Shown: piece by piece, positions 1-5,227 of the stretch
Numbering within the stretch: position 1 is the first letter of the stretch
How the letters are laid out: every line of letters begins with the position of its first letter
Source of the DNA: Anaerolinea thermophila
Lineage (GTDB): Bacteria > Chloroflexota > Anaerolineae > Anaerolineales > DRKV01
Assembly: GCA_020722405.1 (NCBI GenBank)
Contig: DYKW01000125.1
Location: forward strand, 1-5,280
Length of the DNA stretch: 5,280 nucleotides
Direction: 5' to 3'
The notes under the pieces: model-generated
Told to the model about the DNA's origin: nothing
Databases searched by the model: none
What the model saw: the letters and a program-made list of their open reading frames with translations, nothing else
Translations under genes and position numbers: made by a program

Positions 1-33
1 ACGAGCGCCAGCGAGGAGAAATCTTACCCCCTG

Positions 34-86
34 TTGAGAAGTCGCCATGAAAAATGATTTTCACCACCAGACATGAAAATCTATTT
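34..86. repeat. 53-base dispersed direct repeat, left copy
   Basis: Positions 34-86 match 5228-5280 at 52 of 53 bases; the only difference is G56 versus A5250. The match starts at the TT of TTGAGAAGTCGCC, and the flanking bases to the left do not match. The unit contains two similar AT-rich mini-palindromes built on TGAAAA...TTTTCA. On the minus strand it begins directly after the stop codon of the TIM-barrel gene, so it forms the 3' end of the operon. The right copy is truncated by the window edge, so the true repeat may be longer and may extend into the coding sequence here. No transposase is nearby. It is best described as an intergenic repeat of unknown type. Confidence 0.85.
48..63. repeat. 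Short AT-rich inverted repeat inside the 53-base repeat
   Basis: TGAAAA (48-53) and TTTTCA (58-63) are perfect inverted repeats around a 4-base loop, ATGA here and ATAA in the right-hand copy at 5242-5257. The only substitution between the two copies falls in the loop, so the stem is preserved. The stem is AT-rich and has no U-tract of its own, which makes a strong intrinsic terminator unlikely. Confidence 0.6.
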
Positions 87-89
87 TCA
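74..89. repeat. Short inverted repeat overlapping the operon's last stop codon
   Basis: TGAAAAT (74-80) and ATTTTCA (83-89) are perfect 7-base inverted repeats separated by CT. Read on the minus strand, the first arm starts with the TGA stop codon of the TIM-barrel gene (89-87), so stop codon and palindrome coincide. It resembles the neighbouring palindrome at 48-63, as if the repeat were built from two related half-units. It could form a weak hairpin at the end of the mRNA, but it is AT-rich and no more than a possible processing or stabilising element. Confidence 0.55.
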
Positions 90-920
90 GATCAGATACG
101 TTCGCTGCATGTAAAGCGCGTCCTCTTCCATAATCGGGCTCTCGCACAAAATGCGTCCCGCACAGCCAAAGGCGCGCAACGTCTCGAAAATCGCCAACAA
201 ATTCAGGTCAGATTCGGCCAACGGGAGGTGTTCCTTCTCGCCTTTGGGGCCGTAATCAATCCCCGAAAGGTGAATGTGCAAACGTTTGAGCGCTGCTTCC
301 CCCAACGTCGCGGCATAGGCAGATAGCACTTCTTCCCAGTCGGCACGTTCGTTCATACTGCCATCGCCGGGGCGGGCGTGCAAATGGGCAAAATCCAGGC
401 AAGGCGCTACCCCCTCGACTTCCTGGCTCATGCGCAGTGTATCTTGCAGCGAGCCAAGCATGGCCGATTTCCCCATCGTCTCCGGACGCAGGGTGACAAA
501 AACGCCCTCATCACGCAACGCGCGCTGGCAATCGGCCAGGCGGGCAATCGCCTTGGGGAGCACGGCCTCAGGCGGGCGGCCAAAATACGACCCCGGATGG
601 AAAACGATGTCCGTCGCGCCGGCCAGCGCACCGTAACGGGCGGCATCCAGCAACCGTTTACGGGATTTCGACCATTCTTCCTCGTCCGCATTCAGATTGA
701 TGTAGTAAGGGGCGTGAACGCTCAAAGCCACATCGTGCGCTTCCCCGGCCTGCCGAATGGCGACACAGGTTTTTTCCGACACCCGCACCGAGCGCACCCA
801 GCCTAATTCCAATGCCTGTAAGCCTAAAGAGGCCGTATGAATCACAGCGCCTACGCTGCCACCCGGCTTTTGGGGCGTCGAAAGCGGTGAACCGACCGTG
901 CCAAAACGAAAATCCTGCAT
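87..920 (-). CDS. TIM-barrel protein of the endonuclease IV (AP endonuclease family 2) type
   Basis: A 277-residue protein, close to the usual size of endonuclease IV, the metal-dependent enzyme that cuts DNA 5' of abasic sites. Family metal-ligand positions are visible: H69 in SVHAPYYINL, H108 in VFHPGSY, E147 in RPETMG, D176 and H179 in CLDFAHLHA, H217 in HIHLSG, H231 in GEKEHLPL and E260 in LCESP. These fall in the order and nearly at the positions expected for the trinuclear zinc site. The Asp normally two residues before the last His is Lys (K229) in the GEKEH segment. That form resembles archaeal and Chloroflexota family members, so the exact substrate is uncertain; a sugar-isomerase-type TIM barrel is the alternative. 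The start at 920 is supported by a GAGGAG ribosome site 8 bases upstream. It is the last gene of the operon, 5 bases after the flavin-protein gene. Confidence 0.85.
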   Translation of the reverse strand: MQDFRFGTVGSPLSTPQKPGGSVGAVIHTASLGLQALELGWVRSVRVSEKTCVAIRQAGEAHDVALSVHAPYYINLNADEEEWSKSRKRLLDAARYGALAGATDIVFHPGSYFGRPPEAVLPKAIARLADCQRALRDEGVFVTLRPETMGKSAMLGSLQDTLRMSQEVEGVAPCLDFAHLHARPGDGSMNERADWEEVLSAYAATLGEAALKRLHIHLSGIDYGPKGEKEHLPLAESDLNLLAIFETLRAFGCAGRILCESPIMEEDALYMQRTYLI

Positions 921-925
921 TGGGT

Positions 926-1396
926 TTACTCCTCGAACAAAATTTGCAGGGCGGGTAATGAGAGCGTGAAGGCCTTGCCAAAGCCCAGCACCACACGAGC
1001 CTCGCTGGCCTGTACGGTAAATAACGAGAAATCCTTGAGCGAAAAGGTGATAGTCGCCTTTGGGAAACGCGCCAGATAACGCTCCTTGTACTGAGGGTAC
1101 AGGTCCGACTCTGGAAGCACGAGGTCCGCGGCCCCCAAGATGGTCACACGCGGGACTTGCAGGTGGTCCCGCACCCCCTGGGTGGCGCGCACCAACAGGC
1201 TGACCGCGGCCCCGTCATACAGGCCGGCACTATGCTGCGCCAACGTCGAAGTGTGTATCACCGCCGCCCCGCGAGCGGGAATCCAGACATACGGTACCAG
1301 TCCAACGTAGGGACGCTCCTCCATCACGACACCCAACGCCGCGGTTTGTTCTTCGAGCAACAAGCGACGCGTGGTGGATAAATCCTCCGGGTTCAT
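926..1396 (-). CDS. HugZ-like pyridoxamine 5'-phosphate oxidase family (split-barrel) protein
   Basis: A 156-residue protein whose pattern fits the HugZ-like branch of the PPOX family, small split-barrel proteins that bind FMN, F420 or heme. Residues 9-37 (TRRLLLEEQTAALGVV followed by PYVGLVPYV) form the typical N-terminal helix and first strands. Residues 47-69 (VIHTSTLAQHSAGL, then AVSLLV) are the cofactor-pocket and second barrel segment. PRVTILGAADLV (82-93) is followed by a helix rich in Tyr and Arg (99-111), and the end carries the characteristic VVLGFGKAFTLS (135-146). The C-terminal DUF2470 extension of longer HugZ proteins is absent. There is no signal peptide, so it is probably cytoplasmic. 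Substrate and cofactor cannot be told from sequence; heme degradation is only one possibility. The start at 1396 has GGAG 6 bases upstream. It lies 14 bases after dgkA. Confidence 0.8.
   Translation of the reverse strand: MNPEDLSTTRRLLLEEQTAALGVVMEERPYVGLVPYVWIPARGAAVIHTSTLAQHSAGLYDGAAVSLLVRATQGVRDHLQVPRVTILGAADLVLPESDLYPQYKERYLARFPKATITFSLKDFSLFTVQASEARVVLGFGKAFTLSLPALQILFEE
929..934 (-). promoter_or_regulatory. Strong Shine-Dalgarno site for the TIM-barrel gene
   Basis: On the minus strand GAGGAG lies 8 bases before the ATG at 920, inside the last codons of the preceding gene. It fixes the start codon and is the clearest ribosome binding site in the operon. Confidence 0.75.
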
Positions 1397-1402
1397 TTCT
1401 CA

Positions 1403-1406
1403 CTCC
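1403..1406 (-). promoter_or_regulatory. Shine-Dalgarno site for the HugZ-like gene
   Basis: Minus-strand GGAG is followed by TGAGAA and then the ATG at 1396, a normal 6-base spacing. It lies in the 14-base gap after the dgkA stop codon and supports the chosen start. Confidence 0.6.
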
Positions 1407-1410
1407 ATGC

Positions 1411-1785
1411 TCAGGGGAAAAGATAAGGTAAGAAGACCAACGCACCGATCACGGCCGCGCTCACAGCAGCAATCAATACTGCCGCAGCACCGGCATCTTT
1501 GGCAATTTTCACCAATGGGTGCGGCGCAGGGTGCACCAAGTCGGCCAGGGCCTCCAGGGCGGTGTTGAGGGCTTCGCCCATCCACACCAACCCCATGGCA
1601 AAAACCAACAGTGCCCACTCAAGGCACGCGATGTGCAGGATGCTCCCCAGCAGGATGACCAGCAAGCTGGCTAGGGTGTGAATCCAGGCGTTACGCTGCG
1701 AACGCAGAACATGCCCCCAACCGGCAAACGCGTAACCAAAGGCACGCACCCGTCCAATGAAAAAATCGCGCAGGGACTGCATCAT
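1411..1785 (-). CDS. dgkA: DgkA-type diacylglycerol/undecaprenol kinase
   Basis: A 124-residue integral membrane kinase, the normal size of the family. It phosphorylates diacylglycerol, or in Gram-positive-like bacteria undecaprenol, feeding the lipid carrier for cell-wall synthesis. Visible are the amphipathic N-terminus (SLRDFFIGRVRAFGYAF), membrane helices at about 37-53, 56-70 and 98-119, and the signature GEALNTALEALADL with E71, N74, E78 and D82. It is followed by H89, K93 and the KIAKDAGAAAVL segment (93-104), all typical active-site and ATP-site positions. The start at 1785 makes an ATGA overlap with the ybeY stop and immediately precedes a second ATG. Longer readings from 1803 or 1839 would add non-conserved residues overlapping ybeY and lack a convincing ribosome site. 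Following ybeY is a widely conserved arrangement. Undecaprenol specificity is inferred from the gene context only. Confidence 0.93.
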   Translation of the reverse strand: MMQSLRDFFIGRVRAFGYAFAGWGHVLRSQRNAWIHTLASLLVILLGSILHIACLEWALLVFAMGLVWMGEALNTALEALADLVHPAPHPLVKIAKDAGAAAVLIAAVSAAVIGALVFLPYLFP

Positions 1786-2228
1786 GGCGGCAAAAGTGGA
1801 CATCCTAGGACATCGAGCACGGCGCGTTGCGCCTGCCACATGCGTGCCTTTTCTTCAGGGGCATAATGATCGTGCCCCAACAAGTGCAGCACACCGTGCA
1901 CTACCAGCAGTTGCAGTTCGTGCAACAGGGCGTGATTCCCTTTTTGGGCTTGCTGTACGGCCTGCGGGTACGAGATAGCAATGTCGCCCAGATAGAGACG
2001 GCCGGTTTCAGGGTCAACTTCACCTAAGGGAAAGGAAAGCACATCGGTAGGGGCATCGTTGCCTAAAAAGGCGCTGTTGAGCGCCTGCAACTCGGCGTCA
2101 TCGGTAATGCGCAGGGTTAGGTCAACATCCAGGGGGTGTTTTTGTTGCGCCAGGGTCGCGGTGACTGCCTCCTGAAGCGCACTCTGTATTTCTGGGGAGA
2201 GGAAAATTTCAGTTTGCAGGTCTATCAT
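1782..2228 (-). CDS. ybeY: Endoribonuclease / rRNA maturation factor YbeY
   Basis: A 148-residue protein of standard length for YbeY, a cytoplasmic zinc metalloprotein needed for 16S rRNA 3'-end maturation and ribosome quality control. The diagnostic zinc motif HGVLHLLGHDH occupies residues 111-121, with H111, H115 and H121 as ligands. Upstream are the family segments LNSAFLGNDAPTDVLSFPL (50-68) and LGDIAIS (80-86). The protein ends soon after the motif with a short helix and a proline pair. Its ATG overlaps the TGA of the phosphodiesterase gene (ATGA, 2225-2228), and its own stop overlaps the dgkA start in the same way. Translation of the three genes is therefore probably coupled; no Shine-Dalgarno sequence is seen before the ATG. 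The pgpH - ybeY - dgkA order is common in Gram-positive bacteria, which strengthens all three assignments. Confidence 0.97.
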   Translation of the reverse strand: MIDLQTEIFLSPEIQSALQEAVTATLAQQKHPLDVDLTLRITDDAELQALNSAFLGNDAPTDVLSFPLGEVDPETGRLYLGDIAISYPQAVQQAQKGNHALLHELQLLVVHGVLHLLGHDHYAPEEKARMWQAQRAVLDVLGCPLLPP

Positions 2229-4387
2229 AGGGGACGAGTAGATTTCTCGGTCGGAGGGGAAACGGGATCACTTTGGGGTGAGGGAACCTGAGGGTTGGCA
2301 GCCCCCTTGGGGCCCCCGTCAGGCTGTTTCTTCATTTCCGGGTAAACGATGCGAGGGTGGTAAACGCCTTTTAGCGTGGCGACGAAGGATTCTTGAATGC
2401 GGGAAAGGTCTTTCAATGTGAGGTCGACTTCATCCAATTGGCCTTCTTTTTGACGATTGGCAATGATGCTCTTGACCAAGGCGCGTAGTTCTTCTTCGGT
2501 TTTGGGCGGGCGGGCGCGGGTGATGGCTTCGCAGCCATCGGCCAGCATCAGGATGGCAGTCTCACGGCTGTGCGGTACCGGCCCCGGGTAACGGAATTGG
2601 CCGAGGTCCACTTTTTCCCAATCGCCATCGGCGGCATTAACTGCTTTGGTGTACTGGTAGTTCGTTACGGCCGTGCCGTGATGTTCCAAAATGAAATTCT
2701 GAATGCGACGCGGCAAGTGGTATTTGTGCGCCAGGTCGACCCCATCAGAGACATGTCGGATGATGATGGCGGCGCTTTCTTCGGGGGACAGGTTGTCGTG
2801 TGGGTTAAGACTGCCGGGAATCTGGTTTTCGATGAAAAAGGCCGGGTTGCGCGCCTTGCCGACATCGTGATACAGGGCACCAACGCGCGTCAGGAAGGCG
2901 TTGGCATTGACGCTTTCGGCGGCTTGCTCGGCCAGATTGGCCACCTGCAAACTGTGCTGGTAGGTGCCCGGTGCTTGTCGCAACAGGTATTGCAGCAAGG
3001 GGTGGTCGGGCTTTGCCAGTTCCATCAACTGAATTTCGGTGGTTTCATCTAGCCATTGCGCCAGGGGAAATTCCAAGATGAGCGCTAGGGCGGCACTCAA
3101 AACACCGTGGAACAAGGCGGCTACAATCAAGGAAGACAAGTTATCCAACGCAAGGTCGGAGGCGGAACTCAGCGTTATGGCCAGCACGGCGATAATACCG
3201 CTCAAACTGCTGACCATCCCGGCGCGCACGAAGGAAGATACACGCCGCGCAGGGTGCAGGATGATAATGCCGCCCACCGTGCTTACCAGGTAGAAAGTTT
3301 GCAATAACAAGTTGTCTTGTGCGCCATAAGGTGCCAAAATCGCCAGCGGCAGGGCGGCGAACAGGGCTAAGCGACTATCGAATACGGCCGCGACGCTCAT
3401 ACCAAAGGCACTGACCGGTAGGATATACGGCCAGATATTGCCGGTATCGTAGATGACCCAACGAGTGAGCGCCAGAAAAACCAGGTACAGCAAGCCCAGA
3501 ATGAGCAAGGCTTTTCCGCTTTTGAACCGTTTTTCGCTATCTATGCGGAGGATGTACCCAATCAGCAGGGTGGACATGAGCACGGAAAGCGCAACGCCAC
3601 CCCATACTTCGGTGCGGTTGGATTGTGGGCGCGTCAGGCCGAATTGCGTCAGGGCTTCGATATCCAGTTCGGACAGTACGCTGCCGCGCGACACGATGGT
3701 TTCTCCGGCTACAAAGGTGCGCTTGACAGGTTGTACGCTTTCGCGCGCTGCTTGACGGGCGGCAGCGGTTAATGTCTCACTGTAAAGGCTGTTGGCAACG
3801 ATGAACGGGGAGACTAACTGTGCGATGATGTCGACCTGTTCTTCGGGTAGCGACAAACTGACCAGCGCCGGCAGGCTGCGGCGCACGCTGTCCACCTCGG
3901 ACTCTTGTATGGCGCGTTGCATGACCTGTGTCAGTACCCGAATGGCTTCCTGCTGAACGGCTTGCCAGGCGGTTGGGCTGAGCGCAAGTAATGCCTGTCG
4001 GGGTTCGAGGTCCAATTGGAGGTCGTGCAGGGCTGCCAGGTCTTGCAAGCGCTGTTGCGGTGTAGCAAAAGTGTCGGCGTGTACTGTGCTGATGTAATCC
4101 AACGCGGCGCGCAAATAGCTAACCTGTCGCCGGGCAATGCCAGCATCTGGTGGGGTATAAACCGGTTGCACGGCATTGGCCTGAAGTTCTTGCTGTTGCC
4201 GGGTGAGATATTCGCTTTCGTATTGCAGCGTGTACGGGGCGCGCACGTCTTGGGATACAACCTGCCCTTGTCTATAGAGCGGTTCATCGCTGGCGAGCAA
4301 AGGGGAAACCACAATAGCAACGGTGAGCAGGAATACCAAAAAGTACCCTAAGCCCTTGTAGAAAGGCTGCATACGAGTAGAGGACAT
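2225..4387 (-). CDS. pgpH: PgpH-type 7TM-HD membrane phosphodiesterase (cyclic di-AMP hydrolase)
   Basis: A 720-residue membrane protein with the 7TMR-HD layout. It has one N-terminal membrane helix (about 13-33), an extracytoplasmic helical domain (about 34-260), a block of roughly seven membrane helices (about 262-440) and a cytoplasmic HD hydrolase domain (about 470-675). The family hydrolyses the second messenger c-di-AMP to pApA. The metal-ligand set is complete: H478 in TYQHSLQVANLAE, H507-D508 in YHDVGKARNP, H545 in IIIRHVSDG, H569-H570 in ILEHHGT and D617 in LADGCEA. The HDIG signature reads HDVG. The last 35 residues are a Pro/Ser/Gly-rich hydrophilic tail. The start at 4387 follows yqeY by 14 bases and has no obvious Shine-Dalgarno; an in-frame ATG at 4372 would remove only five residues. 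c-di-AMP specificity is inferred from family and neighbours; no c-di-AMP synthase is in the window. Confidence 0.95.
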   Translation of the reverse strand: MSSTRMQPFYKGLGYFLVFLLTVAIVVSPLLASDEPLYRQGQVVSQDVRAPYTLQYESEYLTRQQQELQANAVQPVYTPPDAGIARRQVSYLRAALDYISTVHADTFATPQQRLQDLAALHDLQLDLEPRQALLALSPTAWQAVQQEAIRVLTQVMQRAIQESEVDSVRRSLPALVSLSLPEEQVDIIAQLVSPFIVANSLYSETLTAAARQAARESVQPVKRTFVAGETIVSRGSVLSELDIEALTQFGLTRPQSNRTEVWGGVALSVLMSTLLIGYILRIDSEKRFKSGKALLILGLLYLVFLALTRWVIYDTGNIWPYILPVSAFGMSVAAVFDSRLALFAALPLAILAPYGAQDNLLLQTFYLVSTVGGIIILHPARRVSSFVRAGMVSSLSGIIAVLAITLSSASDLALDNLSSLIVAALFHGVLSAALALILEFPLAQWLDETTEIQLMELAKPDHPLLQYLLRQAPGTYQHSLQVANLAEQAAESVNANAFLTRVGALYHDVGKARNPAFFIENQIPGSLNPHDNLSPEESAAIIIRHVSDGVDLAHKYHLPRRIQNFILEHHGTAVTNYQYTKAVNAADGDWEKVDLGQFRYPGPVPHSRETAILMLADGCEAITRARPPKTEEELRALVKSIIANRQKEGQLDEVDLTLKDLSRIQESFVATLKGVYHPRIVYPEMKKQPDGGPKGAANPQVPSPQSDPVSPPTEKSTRPL

Positions 4388-4401
4388 AGCGATTCGGCGA
4401 A

Positions 4402-4851
4402 TTATGCTTTTCCTAACAGGTGGCGTACGATTTCATTCACCTGCCGCCCATCGGCCTGTCCCTGCACTTTAGGCATCACCAGGCGCATTACTTTGCCCAT
4501 ATCCGCGAGGGAAGTGGCACCTGCTTCTGTGATTGCCGCGCGTACAATGGCTTCTAGTCCATCCGAGGAGAGTGTCTGTGGCAAAAAGCGCTCCAGCACG
4601 GCAATTTCTGCCTGCGCATCTTCGATGATGTCAGATCGTCCGATCTTTTGGGCTTCGGCGATGGTTTCTCGACGGCTCTTGACTTCTTTTTGCAGAATCC
4701 GAAGTACCTCGTCTTCTTCCAGCGGCCGGCCGCCGTCAATTTCGGCGTTTTTAATGGCCGCGCGTACCATCCGCAATGTGCGTTTGGCAACGTCATCTTC
4801 GGCCTTCATGGCGTCTTTGAGGGCCTGGTTGAGAGAATCTTTTACGTTCAT
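4402..4851 (-). CDS. yqeY: YqeY / GatB-like domain protein
   Basis: A 149-residue cytoplasmic protein, full length for the YqeY family. It resembles the tRNA-binding C-terminal domain of GatB, the amidotransferase subunit that makes Gln-tRNA or Asn-tRNA; the stand-alone protein's own role is not well defined. The pattern is clear: TLRMVRAAIKNAEI (25-38), the long charged helix with LQKEVKSRRETIAEAQ (53-68), the IEDAQAEIAVLERFLPQTLS segment (76-95), and the C-terminal MGKVMRLVMPKVQGQADG (118-135) followed by VNEIVRHLL. The start at 4851 lies just 7 bases from a near-perfect -10 box, so the transcript is probably leaderless or nearly so. It is the promoter-proximal gene of the operon. In many Gram-positive genomes yqeY sits a few genes before pgpH, often after rpsU; rpsU is not seen here. 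Confidence 0.95.
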   Translation of the reverse strand: MNVKDSLNQALKDAMKAEDDVAKRTLRMVRAAIKNAEIDGGRPLEEDEVLRILQKEVKSRRETIAEAQKIGRSDIIEDAQAEIAVLERFLPQTLSSDGLEAIVRAAITEAGATSLADMGKVMRLVMPKVQGQADGRQVNEIVRHLLGKA

Positions 4852-4858
4852 AGGGTGA

Positions 4859-4864
4859 ATTATA
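4859..4864 (-). promoter_or_regulatory. Consensus -10 box of the operon promoter
   Basis: On the minus strand positions 4864-4859 read TATAAT, an exact sigma-70-type -10 hexamer. It ends 7 bases before the yqeY ATG at 4851, which puts the expected transcription start at or within a few bases of the start codon. The 4852-4858 interval contains no Shine-Dalgarno sequence, consistent with leaderless translation. The -35 region is poor: CTGACT at 4890-4885 has a 20-base spacer, and no TTGACA lies at 17 bases. It would drive the whole six-gene operon. A second promoter further upstream is not excluded. Confidence 0.6.
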
Positions 4865-4875
4865 CCTGTTTTTGA

Positions 4876-4907
4876 TAGTTGGGTAGTCAGATGGTTGGGT
4901 AGTTGGA
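4876..4907. repeat. 16-base tandem duplication
   Basis: Two adjacent 16-base units (4876-4891 and 4892-4907) match at 13 of 16 positions and share the exact core GTTGGGTAGT (4878-4887 and 4894-4903). They lie in and just upstream of where the operon's -35 element should be. The duplication could provide paired binding sites, but nothing beyond its position supports that. Simple tandem expansion of low-complexity DNA is as likely. Confidence 0.7.
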
Positions 4908-4912
4908 CGGGG

Positions 4913-4947
4913 TACTGAATGCAAAATGCAAAATGTTGAATGCTGAT
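4913..4947. repeat. Degenerate heptamer tandem array
   Basis: Five consecutive 7-base units can be read: TACTGAA, TGCAAAA, TGCAAAA, TGTTGAA and TGCTGAT. The second and third are identical and the others share TG at the start or AA at the end. This resembles the short tandemly repeated repetitive heptamers described in cyanobacterial and some other bacterial intergenic DNA. No coding role is apparent. Confidence 0.6.
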
Positions 4948-5010
4948 GCCTGTTCGCTCGTGGGTTCGTGGTTGCTATACGCTGCACTCGCCATGCTTGA
5001 ATTCATCACC

Positions 5011-5057
5011 AAGGCACGAAGATACCAAGATCGAAAAACAAACCGACTTCGTGCCTT
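5011..5057. repeat. 11-bp inverted repeat with 25-base loop
   Basis: AAGGCACGAAG (5011-5021) and CTTCGTGCCTT (5047-5057) are perfect inverted repeats separated by 25 bases. With a one-base bulge the pairing can extend to CC (5009-5010) and GG (5059-5060). The arms resemble, from memory, the CACGAAG-type intergenic repeats common in several environmental bacterial phyla. The AT-rich loop and the lack of a following T-run argue against a terminator. It is probably a dispersed repeat unit. Confidence 0.65.
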
Positions 5058-5121
5058 TGGGGCCTTGTGGTTTCTACTCGCTGCTAGGGCTTTTTAGAGT
5101 TTTTATGCGCATGGTCAAAAG

Positions 5122-5150
5122 GGTAGGCGAGGGCAGTGCCCTCGCCTACC
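5122..5150 (-). terminator. Perfect 29-base GC-rich palindrome, possible terminator
   Basis: GGTAGGCGAGGGCA (5122-5135) and its exact reverse complement (5137-5150) surround a single G at 5136. This gives a very stable hairpin of 13 base pairs with a 3-base loop. Read leftward it is followed by C and TTTT (5121-5117), so it could stop transcripts entering from the right before the operon promoter. On the plus strand no T-run follows. The symmetry and the sequence also fit a dispersed palindromic repeat; the two roles are not exclusive. The palindrome is certain and the terminator function is not. Confidence 0.5.
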
Positions 5151-5227
5151 TGGCGACCTTCACGCCGCACATCCAACGGCTTGGTCGTCAGATCAACACC
5201 CTCACGTACACGCCAGATGTCAGAACT

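Noticed and set aside
378..806. 142-codon plus-strand open frame opposite the endonuclease IV-like gene
   Set aside because: It is a shadow of the conserved minus-strand gene; its translation is Arg/Gln-rich with no recognisable motif.
1786..1839. Longer N-terminus for the DgkA protein (starts at 1839 or 1803)
   Set aside because: The extra residues overlap ybeY, are Arg-rich and not family-like, while the start at 1785 gives normal length and an ATGA overlap.
2570..3052. 160-codon open frame on the plus strand opposite the HD domain of pgpH
   Set aside because: It lies wholly antisense to a strongly conserved catalytic domain, has no family resemblance or ribosome site, and is explained by the base composition of the real gene.
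4493..4858. 121-codon plus-strand open frame opposite yqeY
   Set aside because: It is Ser/Arg/Ala-rich with no motifs and lies fully antisense to the well-supported yqeY.
4876..5057. CRISPR array
   Set aside because: The tandem units are only 7 or 16 bases with no spacers, and no cas genes are present.
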